A stretch of DNA of 64,000 nt from Spartobacteria bacterium (lineage in GTDB: Bacteria; Verrucomicrobiota; Verrucomicrobiia; Chthoniobacterales; Chthoniobacteraceae), in the NCBI GenBank assembly GCA_021324825.1, contig JAJPII010000016.1, forward strand, positions 62,001 to 126,000, read 5' to 3'. Below the pieces are notes generated by a model. The model worked only from the letters and a program-made list of their open reading frames with translations. It did not search any database and was not told the origin of the DNA. This document shows positions 43,558 through 52,639 of this stretch, piece after piece. Within the stretch, counting starts at the first letter, position 1. Each line of letters begins with the position of its first letter. The position numbers were made by a program, and so were the translations under genes.

Positions 43558-44711
43558 GGATCTCCTTCATCACCAGCCGCGATTACAGGACGGGGACCTA
43601 CTTCCGCCAGCACAATCTCGCGTGCGAACTGCTCGCGCTTGGGCACGATGTTTCCGTCCTGACGCAAGGCGGACGCCATTTCGGCGTGCGCAGACAGACG
43701 CGCGACGGAGTTCCCTACATCATCCTGCCGTCCGCGCCCGGAAACAGGCTGATTCATTTTGGAGTCAACCCCGGCAACATCGCCTGGAGGCTGCTCTCGC
43801 CGCTGTCAAAGGCCGATGTCCATCATCTCTTCCAACCCTACCCCAACGCCGCCCTGCAATGGCTCGCCCTCAAGCTCCTGAAACGAGGGCGCGCGTTCTT
43901 TTACGATTGGGACGATCTTCTCATGAACGACATGTCCGGCTTGCTGAAACCAAAGTCGCCAAAGGATTGGTGGCTGGCGAAATGGGTCGGCTGGATGGAG
44001 CGCAACCTGCCGCGCCGCTGCGACGTCCTCACCACCGTCAGCGAGGAACTCGCGGAACGCGCCCGCGCCCTGGGCGCCCGCCGCGCCGAAGTGCTGCACA
44101 ACGGCTGCGCCACGTATGCGCCCATCGCGAAAGGCGAGGCGCGGGCCAGGCTCAAACTCCCCGCGGACGCCTTCTACGCCGGTTTCATGGGATGGTGCGG
44201 GCCGGAGATAGACTGGGTGCTGGAGGCCGCGCAGGAACTCGCCGGGCGCATGCCGGAACTGCGCGTCGCTTTTTCAGGGAGAGACCCGGCGGCGGTGGCC
44301 GACCTTGGCAAGTATCCCGGGTTGCGGGGGAGGATAGACTACTTCCATTTCGAGACCGCCGAGGAATGCAGGGTGCTGAACGCCGCGATCGATCTCGCCC
44401 TGATTCCTCTTGCGAATCTGGAGTTCAATCGCTTTAGGTTGCCCATGAAGTTTCACGATCACTTCGCCGGCGCCGTCCCGATCCTCTGCTGCGACGTGGG
44501 CGAAGCGGGCAGGCTCGCCAGGACGCTTCCCGGCGTCACGCTTTGCGAACCGACGAGAAGCGCGTGGTCGAAAGCCTTTGAAAAGACAGTCCTCCGCATC
44601 CGAAGCGGCGCGGGCGAACCGCGCGCGGAGATGCTCGCAGAGGCTTCGGCCTTGTCGTGGAAATCCGTCGCCGTTCGCCTGCTGAAAATTTATGATGAGA
44701 CGATTGCTTAA
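43554..44711 (+). CDS. GT4-like glycosyltransferase
   Basis: A 385-residue GT-B protein beginning ISFITSRDYRTGTYFRQHNL, with VLTTVSEELAERARALG and HNGCATYAPI at the domain junction. In the donor half ALIPLANLEFNRFRLPMKFHD replaces a canonical E-x7-E, as in GT4 subfamilies that track thin C-terminal domains. The start is GTG in the GTGA overlap. It overlaps the following FkbM gene by 20 bases. Donor unknown. Confidence 0.78.
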   Translation: MRISFITSRDYRTGTYFRQHNLACELLALGHDVSVLTQGGRHFGVRRQTRDGVPYIILPSAPGNRLIHFGVNPGNIAWRLLSPLSKADVHHLFQPYPNAALQWLALKLLKRGRAFFYDWDDLLMNDMSGLLKPKSPKDWWLAKWVGWMERNLPRRCDVLTTVSEELAERARALGARRAEVLHNGCATYAPIAKGEARARLKLPADAFYAGFMGWCGPEIDWVLEAAQELAGRMPELRVAFSGRDPAAVADLGKYPGLRGRIDYFHFETAEECRVLNAAIDLALIPLANLEFNRFRLPMKFHDHFAGAVPILCCDVGEAGRLARTLPGVTLCEPTRSAWSKAFEKTVLRIRSGAGEPRAEMLAEASALSWKSVAVRLLKIYDETIA

Positions 44712-45432
44712 AGCGCTCGGGCTGGAAGTCCGGCGCCGCCGCCCGCCTTGCCACGCGGGATCCGAGCACAGGCCGGTGGGCGACGCGCACTCGTTCCTCG
44801 AGGATCTCAAGGCGAGGGGGTTCATCCCCCGGACGATAGTGGACGTGGGAGCGAACGAGGGCGGCTGGAGCAGGATGGCAAAGACCGTCTTCCCAAACGC
44901 GGCGTGCCATCTCATCGAACCGCAAAGGGAAATGAAACCCGCGCTTGAAGCATTCTGCCGCGAGTTCGACGACAGCAGGTTTTTCCTCGCGGGAGCGGGG
45001 GCCGAGGCGGGCGAACTGCGGTTCTCCGTCTATGAAGACCTGGTGGGATCCTCCTTCCTTTCGGGCGGACCGGCCGGCTCGGAGCGAACCGTTCCGGTCA
45101 TCACCATCGACAGCCTTTTCGCGGACGGCGAAATCCCGCCGCCCGTCCTCGCCAAGCTCGATGTCCAGGGTTTTGAACTCGAAGCGTTGAAGGGCGCCGC
45201 CGAGTCCCTGGAGAAGATCGAAGTCGTCATCCTCGAGGTTTCGTTCTTTGCATTTCAGTCCGGCTGGCCTCTCTTTCATGAAGTGATCGCGTTCATGCAT
45301 TCGCGGGGGTTCGTCGCCTACGACTTCGCCGGGTTCCTGCGCCGCCCGCGCGACGGCGCCTTGGGCCAGGCCGACGTCTGCTTCGTGCGGGAAGAGGGCG
45401 TTCTGCGGCAAAGCTCGGACTGGTCGAAATGA
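44692..45432 (+). CDS. FkbM-family SAM-dependent methyltransferase
   Basis: A 246-residue protein. Motif I is TIVDVGANEGGWSRMAK (about 47-63), then CHLIEPQ. The FkbM signature LAKLDVQGFELEALKGA lies at about 153-169. It starts inside the preceding gene at ATG 44692 (a second ATG follows immediately). It ends in an ATGA overlap with a GT2. It is the third FkbM gene of the locus. Confidence 0.87.
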   Translation: MMRRLLKALGLEVRRRRPPCHAGSEHRPVGDAHSFLEDLKARGFIPRTIVDVGANEGGWSRMAKTVFPNAACHLIEPQREMKPALEAFCREFDDSRFFLAGAGAEAGELRFSVYEDLVGSSFLSGGPAGSERTVPVITIDSLFADGEIPPPVLAKLDVQGFELEALKGAAESLEKIEVVILEVSFFAFQSGWPLFHEVIAFMHSRGFVAYDFAGFLRRPRDGALGQADVCFVREEGVLRQSSDWSK

Positions 45433-46349
45433 TATCGGTAATCGTGCCGAGCCATAATCCGAACCCGGCTTATCTCCGCCAGGTTCTGGATTGCCTGAAA
45501 AACCAGACGTTGCCTGCTGGGAGTTGGGAGATGCTCCTCATCGACAACGGGAGCGACCCTCCGCTGGCTGGGGCGTTTGATGTAGCGTGGCATCCGAACG
45601 GGCGGCATATCCGGGAGGACGAACTCGGCGTCATGATCGCCCGGCGGCGTGGCATCCGGGAGTCGAGAGGCGACCTGCTCGTGAACGTGGACGACGACAA
45701 CCTGCTCGCGCCCGATTTCCTGGAGACGGCGTTGAAGATCGGCTCGGAACACGCGAAGCTCGGCGTCTGGGGCGGCCGGTTGGAACCCCGTTTCGAGACC
45801 GAGCCGCCGGAGTGGACGCGCCCGTGGTGGAACCTGCTGGCCATACGCCGCTTGGATCGCGACCAATGGTCGAACCTCTATTATCAAGACCAGACCACGC
45901 CCCCCGGCGCGGGGATGTGCATCCGCCGCGCCGTCGCCGAGCAGTACGTCAAGAACACCGAAGCCGACCCGCGCCGCCTGAAGCTGTGCCGGCGCGGGAA
46001 GGGGGTCATCTCCGCCGGAGACTGCGACCTCGCGTACACTGCGTGCGACATCGGCCTCGGCACGGGGTATTTCAACGCGCTCAAGCTCACCCATCTCATC
46101 GCGCCCCACCGCGTCACGGAGGAATATCTCCTCCGCCTGGTCGAGGGGATCAACTACTCCACGGTGATGCTGCGCGCCCTGCGCGGGATGAAGGCCGAAG
46201 CTCCGCGCGCTTCGCTGCCGGGCGCGCTTCGCCACATCAAACACGCGCTGAGCCTCGGCGCCCGCGACAGGCGCTTCTATCTCGCGGCCAAACGCGGAAG
46301 CGACGCCGCCCTGCGCGAACTCAACCATGCGGCGCCCGACGCTAGCTGA
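45429..46349 (+). CDS. GT2-family glycosyltransferase
   Basis: A 306-residue GT-A enzyme. It opens ISVIVPSHNPNPAYLRQVLD and has LLIDNGSDPPLAG. The acidic motif is LLVNVDDDNLLAPDF. Mid-protein is QDQTTPPGAGMCIRRAV, with GVISAGDCDLAYTA on the acceptor side. It overlaps the next GT2 by 23 bases. Specificity unknown. Confidence 0.86.
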   Translation: MISVIVPSHNPNPAYLRQVLDCLKNQTLPAGSWEMLLIDNGSDPPLAGAFDVAWHPNGRHIREDELGVMIARRRGIRESRGDLLVNVDDDNLLAPDFLETALKIGSEHAKLGVWGGRLEPRFETEPPEWTRPWWNLLAIRRLDRDQWSNLYYQDQTTPPGAGMCIRRAVAEQYVKNTEADPRRLKLCRRGKGVISAGDCDLAYTACDIGLGTGYFNALKLTHLIAPHRVTEEYLLRLVEGINYSTVMLRALRGMKAEAPRASLPGALRHIKHALSLGARDRRFYLAAKRGSDAALRELNHAAPDAS

Positions 46350-47349
46350 ATTGCCCCCGCCGCCGCCACGGCGCGCGGGCTGGCCCTGGAATGAGGAATG
46401 CGCGCCGCTCCCCGACGCCGCGCCGGACGGCTCCGCGTGGCCTCTTCTCAGCATCGTCACGCCCTCCTACAACCAGGGCGCTTTCCTGGAAGAGACGATC
46501 CGCTCCGTCCTCCTTCAGGGGTATCCGAACATCGAATACATCATCATGGACGGCGGCAGCGCGGACAATTCCATTTCCATCATCAAGAAATACAAGCACT
46601 GGATCAGCCATTGGGTCAGCGAGAAGGACGGGGGGCAGACCCAGGCGCTCAACAAGGGGTTTTCCCTCGCCCGCGGAGACCTTGTCGGCTGGCAGAACTC
46701 GGATGATTTTTACGACCGGGACGCTTTCGCCGCGGGCGCGCTCGCGAGCCTGCGCTTCCCCGATGACGACGTTTTCTTCGGGGAGAACGATTACGTCGAC
46801 GCCTCCAGCGCGCTTGTTTGCAGGAAGAAAATCAGCTTCCCGACTTACGAGGCGATGATCCCGTGGCCGTGCATCTCGAACCAGTCGATGTTCTTCCGGC
46901 GCGCCGTCTTCGAGCGCGGCCTCTTTCTCGACGAAGGGTTTCAGCACTACATGGATTACGAATTTTTCTGGCGGCTGCTTCTCCGGGGCCTCCGCTTCCA
47001 CCATGTGCCCGAGATGAACGGGATGCTGCGGACCCACGCGGAGGCCAAGGGCGTGCGGCAAGGCGCCATCGCCCAGGCCGAGGGGTTCAAAATCTACAAG
47101 TGGCTTGTGGGCTCCGCGAAGATGCCGCCGCGCGTGCGGGAGCGGCTGCTGGACGCGATGCGCCGGGAGTGCATCAACGACTTCGGGCACTACCGCGCCG
47201 CCACGTACCGGCGTCATTTTTTTGAATTGATGGGGGCGGGCGGCCTGAACGCCGTCACCCCGGAACTCGTGGCGCGGTTCATCGTGGCGTTGTTCGGGGC
47301 GCGTTGCATCCGGCTCGTTGTGGACAGGAAAAAACGATGCGTTACGTAA
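46327..47349 (+). CDS. GT2-family glycosyltransferase
   Basis: A 340-residue GT-A enzyme with a Pro-rich leader (about 40 residues) before LLSIVTPSYNQGAFLEETIR. It has YIIMDGGSADNSISII, and SEKDGGQTQALNKGFSLA is strongly conserved in this GT2 branch. The metal site is GWQNSDDFY. The branch is common in EPS loci. The leader suggests the start could be later, but no better codon is visible before the core. Confidence 0.88.
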   Translation: MRRPTLAELPPPPPRRAGWPWNEECAPLPDAAPDGSAWPLLSIVTPSYNQGAFLEETIRSVLLQGYPNIEYIIMDGGSADNSISIIKKYKHWISHWVSEKDGGQTQALNKGFSLARGDLVGWQNSDDFYDRDAFAAGALASLRFPDDDVFFGENDYVDASSALVCRKKISFPTYEAMIPWPCISNQSMFFRRAVFERGLFLDEGFQHYMDYEFFWRLLLRGLRFHHVPEMNGMLRTHAEAKGVRQGAIAQAEGFKIYKWLVGSAKMPPRVRERLLDAMRRECINDFGHYRAATYRRHFFELMGAGGLNAVTPELVARFIVALFGARCIRLVVDRKKRCVT

Positions 47350-48191
47350 AGGGACTCACCCGCCGCGTTTGCGTCGAACTGGCGGCGCGCGGCAGGGCCG
47401 CTTTCCCGCGGGAGACGCCGTCCGTCTCCAGGGCGGAGCGCGAAGCGCCGCTCGACCTAGCGAGCTTTTCCGGCAGCCGCGACATCCGGGAGCAGTGTCT
47501 GAGCGTGCTTACGTTTCTTCATTGGGTCGGCAAACCGCGAAGCTGGACGATCTATTCCGACGGCACGCACCAGCCCGAGGACAAGGAATTGCTGGAGAGT
47601 TTCGGCGTCCGCGTCGCGCCCTGGAATGCGAATCCGGCGCGCAATTCCGTGATCGAGACGTATTCAAACCACGCGACGCAGCACGCGATGGGCAAGCGGC
47701 TTTCCGCGTACTCCTCGCATCCGCTCGCTGGACCCACGCTTTTTCTCGACAGCGACGTTCTCTTTTACGGCAGGGCCTTCGAATTGCTGACCGCGGCGTT
47801 GAATGAACCCGCGCACTGGTTCCTGCCGGATGTCGATTGGGGCCATCTCGACACCCGTTACATGGCCGGGCATGGCCGGGCGATGTATCAGCTGAACGGC
47901 GGCTTCTATCTCTTGCGGCCCTCTTTTGATTGGACGCGCGTCACCGATGCGCTGGCCGCGTACAGCCCGGACTTCCAGTATTTTTCCGACCAGACCTCGT
48001 ACCACATCGGTTTGCTCGGACAAGGCGCCCGGCCGCTCGATCCCCGGTTCTTCGTCGTGGACGCTTCCGATCAGTTCTCCTTCGCTCCGGCGTATCGCCC
48101 GGCGGAAATAGCCCTCCGCCATTACACCGGCCCCGTCCGGCACAAGATGTGGCAATACGGCTGGAAATGGCATTTTCGCTCATGCGCCTGA
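47337..48191 (+). CDS. Putative GT-A-type glycosyltransferase with DxD motif
   Basis: A 284-residue protein of no familiar subfamily. It has TLFLDSDVLF, a DxD site at D138-S-D140, preceded by a nucleotide-sugar-transferase-like fold (LHWVGKPRSWTIYSDGTHQ). Later LNGGFYLLRPS and SDQTSYHIGLLG resemble the NxGxxL and DQ motifs of GT8/GT77-like enzymes. It starts inside the preceding GT2 (13-base overlap) and overlaps a related gene by ten bases. I infer a sugar transferase. The donor is unknown. Confidence 0.65.
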   Translation: MRYVKGLTRRVCVELAARGRAAFPRETPSVSRAEREAPLDLASFSGSRDIREQCLSVLTFLHWVGKPRSWTIYSDGTHQPEDKELLESFGVRVAPWNANPARNSVIETYSNHATQHAMGKRLSAYSSHPLAGPTLFLDSDVLFYGRAFELLTAALNEPAHWFLPDVDWGHLDTRYMAGHGRAMYQLNGGFYLLRPSFDWTRVTDALAAYSPDFQYFSDQTSYHIGLLGQGARPLDPRFFVVDASDQFSFAPAYRPAEIALRHYTGPVRHKMWQYGWKWHFRSCA

Positions 48192-49069
48192 CCCGGATCG
48201 TCACGCTCGCCAACGCCGCCAGCCGCCTGCGTTTTCTCGCGATGGAACGCTCCCTGCGCGCCTGCGGGTGCGATCTGCCGCTCGCGGTCATCCCGTTCAA
48301 CGACGATCTCTTTGACCTGCCGCCGCGCGCGGAATGGTGGGTCGTTCCCGAACTCCTGGACTGGTTGCGCGCGGAGAAAGCGCATCCCATGATGGCGAAG
48401 TACCAGTGCCTGACCATCGCCGATTACCACTTCGTGGACACCGACGTTATCTTCCTGCGGAATCCCGCCGAGGCGCTCGCCCAGTGCGAGGGCTTTGTCG
48501 CCTCCTGCGGCCAGTGGCGCGACCCGTATAATGCGGTAAACGAGACTTCGCTGGAATTCTTCCGGCGCCGAAGTTCCTTGTGGCAGCGGCTTGTTTTCAA
48601 CGCGGGGCAATTCGCCTGCGACCGCGCGCTCTACCCCGCCGCGGAGTTGAAGGCGAAAGTCCTGGAGTTTGCCGGCGCGTGTTTCAAGCATCCGCGCGAC
48701 CCGTTTCTCGTCAATGACCAGACGGGGCTGAACCTGCTCGTGCTCGCCTCCGGCGTTCCGGTCACGAATTTGAATCTGCCGCCGTCCCGCATGGAATCGA
48801 CGTGGGCGGGCGACTATCCCGGGGAGTACGCGCCGTTGTGGACGGACGCGGAGCGCACGCCGTATATGATACATTGGGCGGGCGTGGAGATGACGCCTCC
48901 CCGGCCATTGAACGACCTCTTTTACAAATACCTCACCCCCGCCGAACGGATGGAATGGGATCGCCAGGCCGCCGAGCGCGCCGCCCGCGTGCGAGCCAGC
49001 GCCCGTTCTCCGCGCGTCGTGGCCGGCCGGTTCAAGAAGGCCCTGGTGAGCGCGCTGAAATCGCCATGA
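48182..49069 (+). CDS. Putative GT-A-type glycosyltransferase with DxD motif, adjacent to a similar gene
   Basis: A 295-residue protein. It starts RIVTLANAASRLRFLAMERSL and has YHFVDTDVIFLRNPAEAL, a DxD site at D86-T-D88. FNAGQFACDRALYP and NDQTGLNLLVLASGVP recall the asparagine and DQ motifs of GT8/GT77-like enzymes. It is similar in plan to the preceding gene but diverged. The ATGA overlap leads to a GT2. Function inferred from motifs only. Confidence 0.68.
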   Translation: MRLTRIVTLANAASRLRFLAMERSLRACGCDLPLAVIPFNDDLFDLPPRAEWWVVPELLDWLRAEKAHPMMAKYQCLTIADYHFVDTDVIFLRNPAEALAQCEGFVASCGQWRDPYNAVNETSLEFFRRRSSLWQRLVFNAGQFACDRALYPAAELKAKVLEFAGACFKHPRDPFLVNDQTGLNLLVLASGVPVTNLNLPPSRMESTWAGDYPGEYAPLWTDAERTPYMIHWAGVEMTPPRPLNDLFYKYLTPAERMEWDRQAAERAARVRASARSPRVVAGRFKKALVSALKSP

Positions 49070-49905
49070 GCGGCCCGCTGTTCACCGTCGTCATCCCGAC
49101 CTTCCACCGGAACGACCTGCTCGCCCGGTGCCTCGAAAGACTGGCGCCGGGCGTCCAGCAGATGAAGGACTACGAAGTCATCGTGACCGACGACGGACGC
49201 GAGACCACGGCGCGGGAAATGCTGGCGGACCGATTCCCCTGGGCGGTCTGGACAGCCGCGCCGGGCCGCGGCCCCGCCGCGAACCGCAACAACGGAGCGA
49301 AGCTGGCGCGCGGCGAGTGGCTGGTTTTCACCGACGACGACTGCATCCCCGACGCCGGCTGGCTCACGGGCTTTCAGGCCGCCGAGGCGGAGAACCCCGG
49401 CTGCCGCGTGTTTGAAGGACAGATCTACGCGGATCGCCCAAAGCGCAGCCTGGACGAGATCGCTCCCGTGAACGATACGGGCGGTTATCTCTGGTCGTGC
49501 AACTTCGCCATCGCGAGAAACCTGTTCGAGGAAATGGGAGGTTTCGACGAGCGATTCCAAACCGCGATGGAGGATGTCGATCTAAACCACCGGCTGAAAA
49601 AAGCGGGGCATCGGGCGCTCTTCGTCCCTTCGGCGAAGGTGTGTCACCCCTGGCGGGCGCGGGGGCGCGGCAGGGATGGTTGGAAACACGCCGGCAATTA
49701 TTCGAACGACACCCTGCGCTATCTCGAAATTCACCCGGAGGAAAGGGCGAACCTCAGCGCCGGGCATTTCCTGCGCGGAACGCTCCGCGCCTTTTGCAAG
49801 GAGACGCTTCCCGGGGTTTTTAAATTCAGGGGGCGCGGAATCCGCGGGGCGCTCTTCTTTCACGCCGAAGCGCTGCGGCTCGCGTTTCGCCTCTTGCGAT
49901 GTTGA
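49066..49905 (+). CDS. GT2-family glycosyltransferase
   Basis: A 279-residue GT-A enzyme. It begins FTVVIPTFHRNDLLARCLER and has VIVTDDGRETTA and GPAANRNNGAKLARGEW. The metal site is VFTDDDCIPDAGW. The acceptor-side motif is FDERFQTAMEDVDLNHRLKK, typical of GT2 proteins with a conserved E-D-x-D. The ATG start overlaps the previous stop. The end overlaps the acyltransferase by seven bases. Confidence 0.88.
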   Translation: MSGPLFTVVIPTFHRNDLLARCLERLAPGVQQMKDYEVIVTDDGRETTAREMLADRFPWAVWTAAPGRGPAANRNNGAKLARGEWLVFTDDDCIPDAGWLTGFQAAEAENPGCRVFEGQIYADRPKRSLDEIAPVNDTGGYLWSCNFAIARNLFEEMGGFDERFQTAMEDVDLNHRLKKAGHRALFVPSAKVCHPWRARGRGRDGWKHAGNYSNDTLRYLEIHPEERANLSAGHFLRGTLRAFCKETLPGVFKFRGRGIRGALFFHAEALRLAFRLLRC

Positions 49906-50474
49906 GCAAGCTCTGGCAAAAAGCGTTCTTCCGCCTCCGGCAGGCGGCGCACGACCGTGTCCGCTCCCCTCTGCGCAAGGCGTATTGGCGGATGCAGGGC
50001 GCCGCTTTTGGCCGCCGCGTCAGCCTCGCGCCGGTGGCGATGACGTGGCCGCACCAGGTGTCCGTCGGAGACGATTGCATCCTCGAACGCGGGATAGTTT
50101 TCAAGTTCGACAGCTACTGGCTGCCGGGGCCGCGCATCGTCGTCGGCGGGCGGGTTTTTATCGGCTCCGGCTGCGAATTCAACATCCGGCGGGGGATCAC
50201 AATCGGCGAGGATTCCGCCATCGGGTCGAACTGCAAGTTTATCGACCACGACCACGGAACCGCCCTTGGAAAACCGCGCGACGCCGAGCCGGGCGGGGAG
50301 GGGGAGATCGTCATCGGGAAGGATGTCTGGCTCGGCGCGGGGGTGGTGGTGCTCAAGGGCGTGTCCATCGGCGCGGGCGCGGTGATCGGCGCGGGCGCGG
50401 TCGTCACCAGGCCGGTGCCCGAATACGAGATATGGGCCGGGGTTCCCGCGAGGAAACTCGGCGCGCGCCGTTGA
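49899..50474 (+). CDS. Hexapeptide-repeat (LbH) acyltransferase
   Basis: A 191-residue left-handed beta-helix enzyme. Imperfect hexapeptide turns run from GRRVSLAPVAMTW to IVIGKDVWLGAGVVVLKG and AGAVIGAGAVVT. The catalytic histidines lie in FIDHDHGTALG. Such enzymes O-acetylate sugars with acetyl-CoA. It is distinct from the two WcaF-like ones at 19868 and 58401. TTGA overlap with the next GT4. Confidence 0.85.
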   Translation: MLSKLWQKAFFRLRQAAHDRVRSPLRKAYWRMQGAAFGRRVSLAPVAMTWPHQVSVGDDCILERGIVFKFDSYWLPGPRIVVGGRVFIGSGCEFNIRRGITIGEDSAIGSNCKFIDHDHGTALGKPRDAEPGGEGEIVIGKDVWLGAGVVVLKGVSIGAGAVIGAGAVVTRPVPEYEIWAGVPARKLGARR

Positions 50475-51532
50475 AAACCGTCATCCACGTCGCCGAGGCG
50501 GAGATCGCGGAGGAATCCGGCATGGGGCGCGTTGCGTGGCATTGGCGGGACGCGTTTCAAAAAGCGGGCTACGAATTTCTCCACGTCGGTCCGGCGCGCG
50601 TCGGCGGGCCGGTTCACCCCGCGTATTTTCCCGCGAAGGCGTTTCGCGCGGCGCGACAACTCGGAGTCAAGGACGCGCTGTTCCTCGTTCACGAACCCGC
50701 GGCGGCCCCTTTCGTCAAGGCGCATCCGCGGACCGTCGTCTTCAGTCACGGCCTCGAACGCCGCGCCTGGGAAGCCTCTCTCCGCATCCCGGAATGCGGA
50801 AAGCATATTCGCTTTCGCTCCAAAATCCTGTTTCCCTTCTGGAGGCTCCGCGGCGCGGATTATGGATTGAAACGCGCGCGAGCGGCGCTGCTGATCAATC
50901 GGGACGACAGGGAATACGCCTTTCAACATTACGGCCGCGCGCCGGGGAACACGTTCCTCTTCAGGAACGGCGTTTATCCCACCCCGCCGGCTCCGCCTCG
51001 GGACGGCGCGGAGATCCTCTTCGCGAGCCAATGGATTCCTCGCAAGGGGACGGAGACGCTCGTCGAGGCCGCGCGGCTTTTGCGGGGCGTTCCGCTCCGC
51101 TGGACGCTTGCCGCCACGGGGCGCGGCGAGGCGGAGGTGCTGCGCGGCTTGCCGGAGGAGTTGCGGCCGATCGTGAAAATCATCCCCCGCTTTCGGCGCG
51201 AGGAGGAAGGGGCTTTGTTTCGCGCCGCAACGCTGTTTGTGATGCCCAGTTTTTTTGAAGGCCAGCCGCTCTCCCTGCTGCAAGCGATGGAAGCGGGGCT
51301 GTGCTGCATCACCACGGACTGCTGCGGCCAGAAAGATGTCATTCAACACGGAGAAAACGGATTTCTCTTTCCGCCCGGCGATGCGCGGGAGATGGCGCGG
51401 CTCATCAAGCTCTGCCTGGAGGACGGCGCGTTGCGCGAGCGGGTCGGCGCGCGCGCGAGGGAGTCGATGCGCGAAAGGAGCTGGGAGGCGGTGTCGCGCG
51501 AAGTGAGGGAGTGGGTCGAGGAAAAAGCGTGA
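50471..51532 (+). CDS. GT4-family glycosyltransferase (TTG start)
   Basis: A 353-residue GT-B enzyme beginning TVIHVAEAEIAEESGMGRVA, with VVFSHGLERRAWEASLRI and ILFASQWIPRKGTETLVEAA at the domain junction. The donor signature is FFEGQPLSLLQAMEAG. The only reasonable start is TTG at 50471, overlapping the acyltransferase stop as TTGA. In-frame sequence further upstream is a shadow of the GT2 and acyltransferase genes. The 3' end overlaps the next start as GTGA. Confidence 0.84.
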   Translation: MKTVIHVAEAEIAEESGMGRVAWHWRDAFQKAGYEFLHVGPARVGGPVHPAYFPAKAFRAARQLGVKDALFLVHEPAAAPFVKAHPRTVVFSHGLERRAWEASLRIPECGKHIRFRSKILFPFWRLRGADYGLKRARAALLINRDDREYAFQHYGRAPGNTFLFRNGVYPTPPAPPRDGAEILFASQWIPRKGTETLVEAARLLRGVPLRWTLAATGRGEAEVLRGLPEELRPIVKIIPRFRREEEGALFRAATLFVMPSFFEGQPLSLLQAMEAGLCCITTDCCGQKDVIQHGENGFLFPPGDAREMARLIKLCLEDGALRERVGARARESMRERSWEAVSREVREWVEEKA

Positions 51533-52638
51533 AGATCGCCTTTGTAACAAGCGGCCTCGAACCCGAGGCGAACGGGGTGGGCGACTACACGCGCAGGCTC
51601 GCCGCTGAGTTGACGCGGACCGGACACGTTTGCCGCTTGATCGCGTTGAATGAGCCTCCCAACGGCGGCGGGATGCTGGGCGGGCCGTTGCGGTTGACGG
51701 GGGAAATGGAGTGGCCAGGTCGGGTGCGGCTGGCGGCGCGGGCGCTCGACGAGTTCAATCCCGACTGGGCCAGCCTGCAATTCGTCAGCTACGGGTTCAA
51801 TCCGCGCGGGATCATTCGCAACCAGGCAGCCGGGCTTGCGAGCCTATTCTCCGCGCGGCGCACGCATTTCATGTTTCACGAAATCTGGACGGGCGAACGC
51901 GCGAACGCGGGTTGGAAGGAGCGCTTCACGGGCGCCATTCAAAAAAAATACATCCTCGATTTGTTCGGCAAAATCCGGCCCCGGCTCGTTACGACCACGA
52001 ACGCCGTGTACCGTGCCGTGCTCGCCAGGAACGGCGTCGAGGCGCACGAGCATCCGCTCTTCGGCAACATCGAGCCGGGGACGGCGGCCGCCGGGGATTG
52101 GCTGCGGCAGCGGCTTCACCGCGCGGGAGTCGAGATTCCGGGGGAACGGAACGGCTATTGGCTCTTCGGGTTCTTCGGGATCATCCAGTCGGAATGGTCG
52201 CCGGAATCCGTCTTTCCGCAAATCGCGGAGGCCGCCGGCGGGAAGCGGCCCGTGATGCTGTGGGTGGGTCGCGCGGGCGGAGGCCGGAAGCGCGTCTGGG
52301 ACGCGATGGCCCGCGATTACCCCGCTTTCACTTTCATCCGCCTGGGGGCGCAGCCCGCGGAACGCGTATCGGAATTCCTGAACACGATTGACGCGGGCAT
52401 TTCCACGATGCCGGTGGAACTCATAAGAAAAAGCGGCACGGCGGTCGCTATGTTCGAACACGGCGTGCCGGTGATCGTTTCTCGGGAAGAGCCTTTCCGG
52501 GGAATCGGGAGCGAAGCGCCGGACGAGCCGTTGCTCCGCCGCGCGGACGGTCTGGCCGCGGGCCTCCCTTCCCGAGGCGAACACCGCTGCCGCCTGCCGG
52601 AAGCCGCCGCGATGCTGTTGCGCGACATGGAGGGCTGA
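51529..52638 (+). CDS. GT4-like glycosyltransferase, paralogue of the gene at 5423
   Basis: A 369-residue protein starting at GTG in a GTGA overlap, IAFVTSGLEPEANGVGDYTR. It shares the GVGDY loop, QFVSYGFNPRGI, FHEIWTGER, ARNGV-EHPLFGNI and RKSGTAVAMFEHGVPVIV with the product at 5423-6556. Copy spacing is 46 kb. The E-x7-E turn is degenerate in both, so the pair defines a shared variant of the GT4 donor site. Function: probable sugar transfer. Confidence 0.72.
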   Translation: MKIAFVTSGLEPEANGVGDYTRRLAAELTRTGHVCRLIALNEPPNGGGMLGGPLRLTGEMEWPGRVRLAARALDEFNPDWASLQFVSYGFNPRGIIRNQAAGLASLFSARRTHFMFHEIWTGERANAGWKERFTGAIQKKYILDLFGKIRPRLVTTTNAVYRAVLARNGVEAHEHPLFGNIEPGTAAAGDWLRQRLHRAGVEIPGERNGYWLFGFFGIIQSEWSPESVFPQIAEAAGGKRPVMLWVGRAGGGRKRVWDAMARDYPAFTFIRLGAQPAERVSEFLNTIDAGISTMPVELIRKSGTAVAMFEHGVPVIVSREEPFRGIGSEAPDEPLLRRADGLAAGLPSRGEHRCRLPEAAAMLLRDMEG

Positions 52639-52639
52639 G

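Noticed and set aside
49676-50470. Long N-terminal extension of the GT4 gene at 50471
   Set aside because: The extension overlaps the GT2 and acyltransferase genes in a wrong frame. Homologous GT4 sequence begins at the TTG at 50471.
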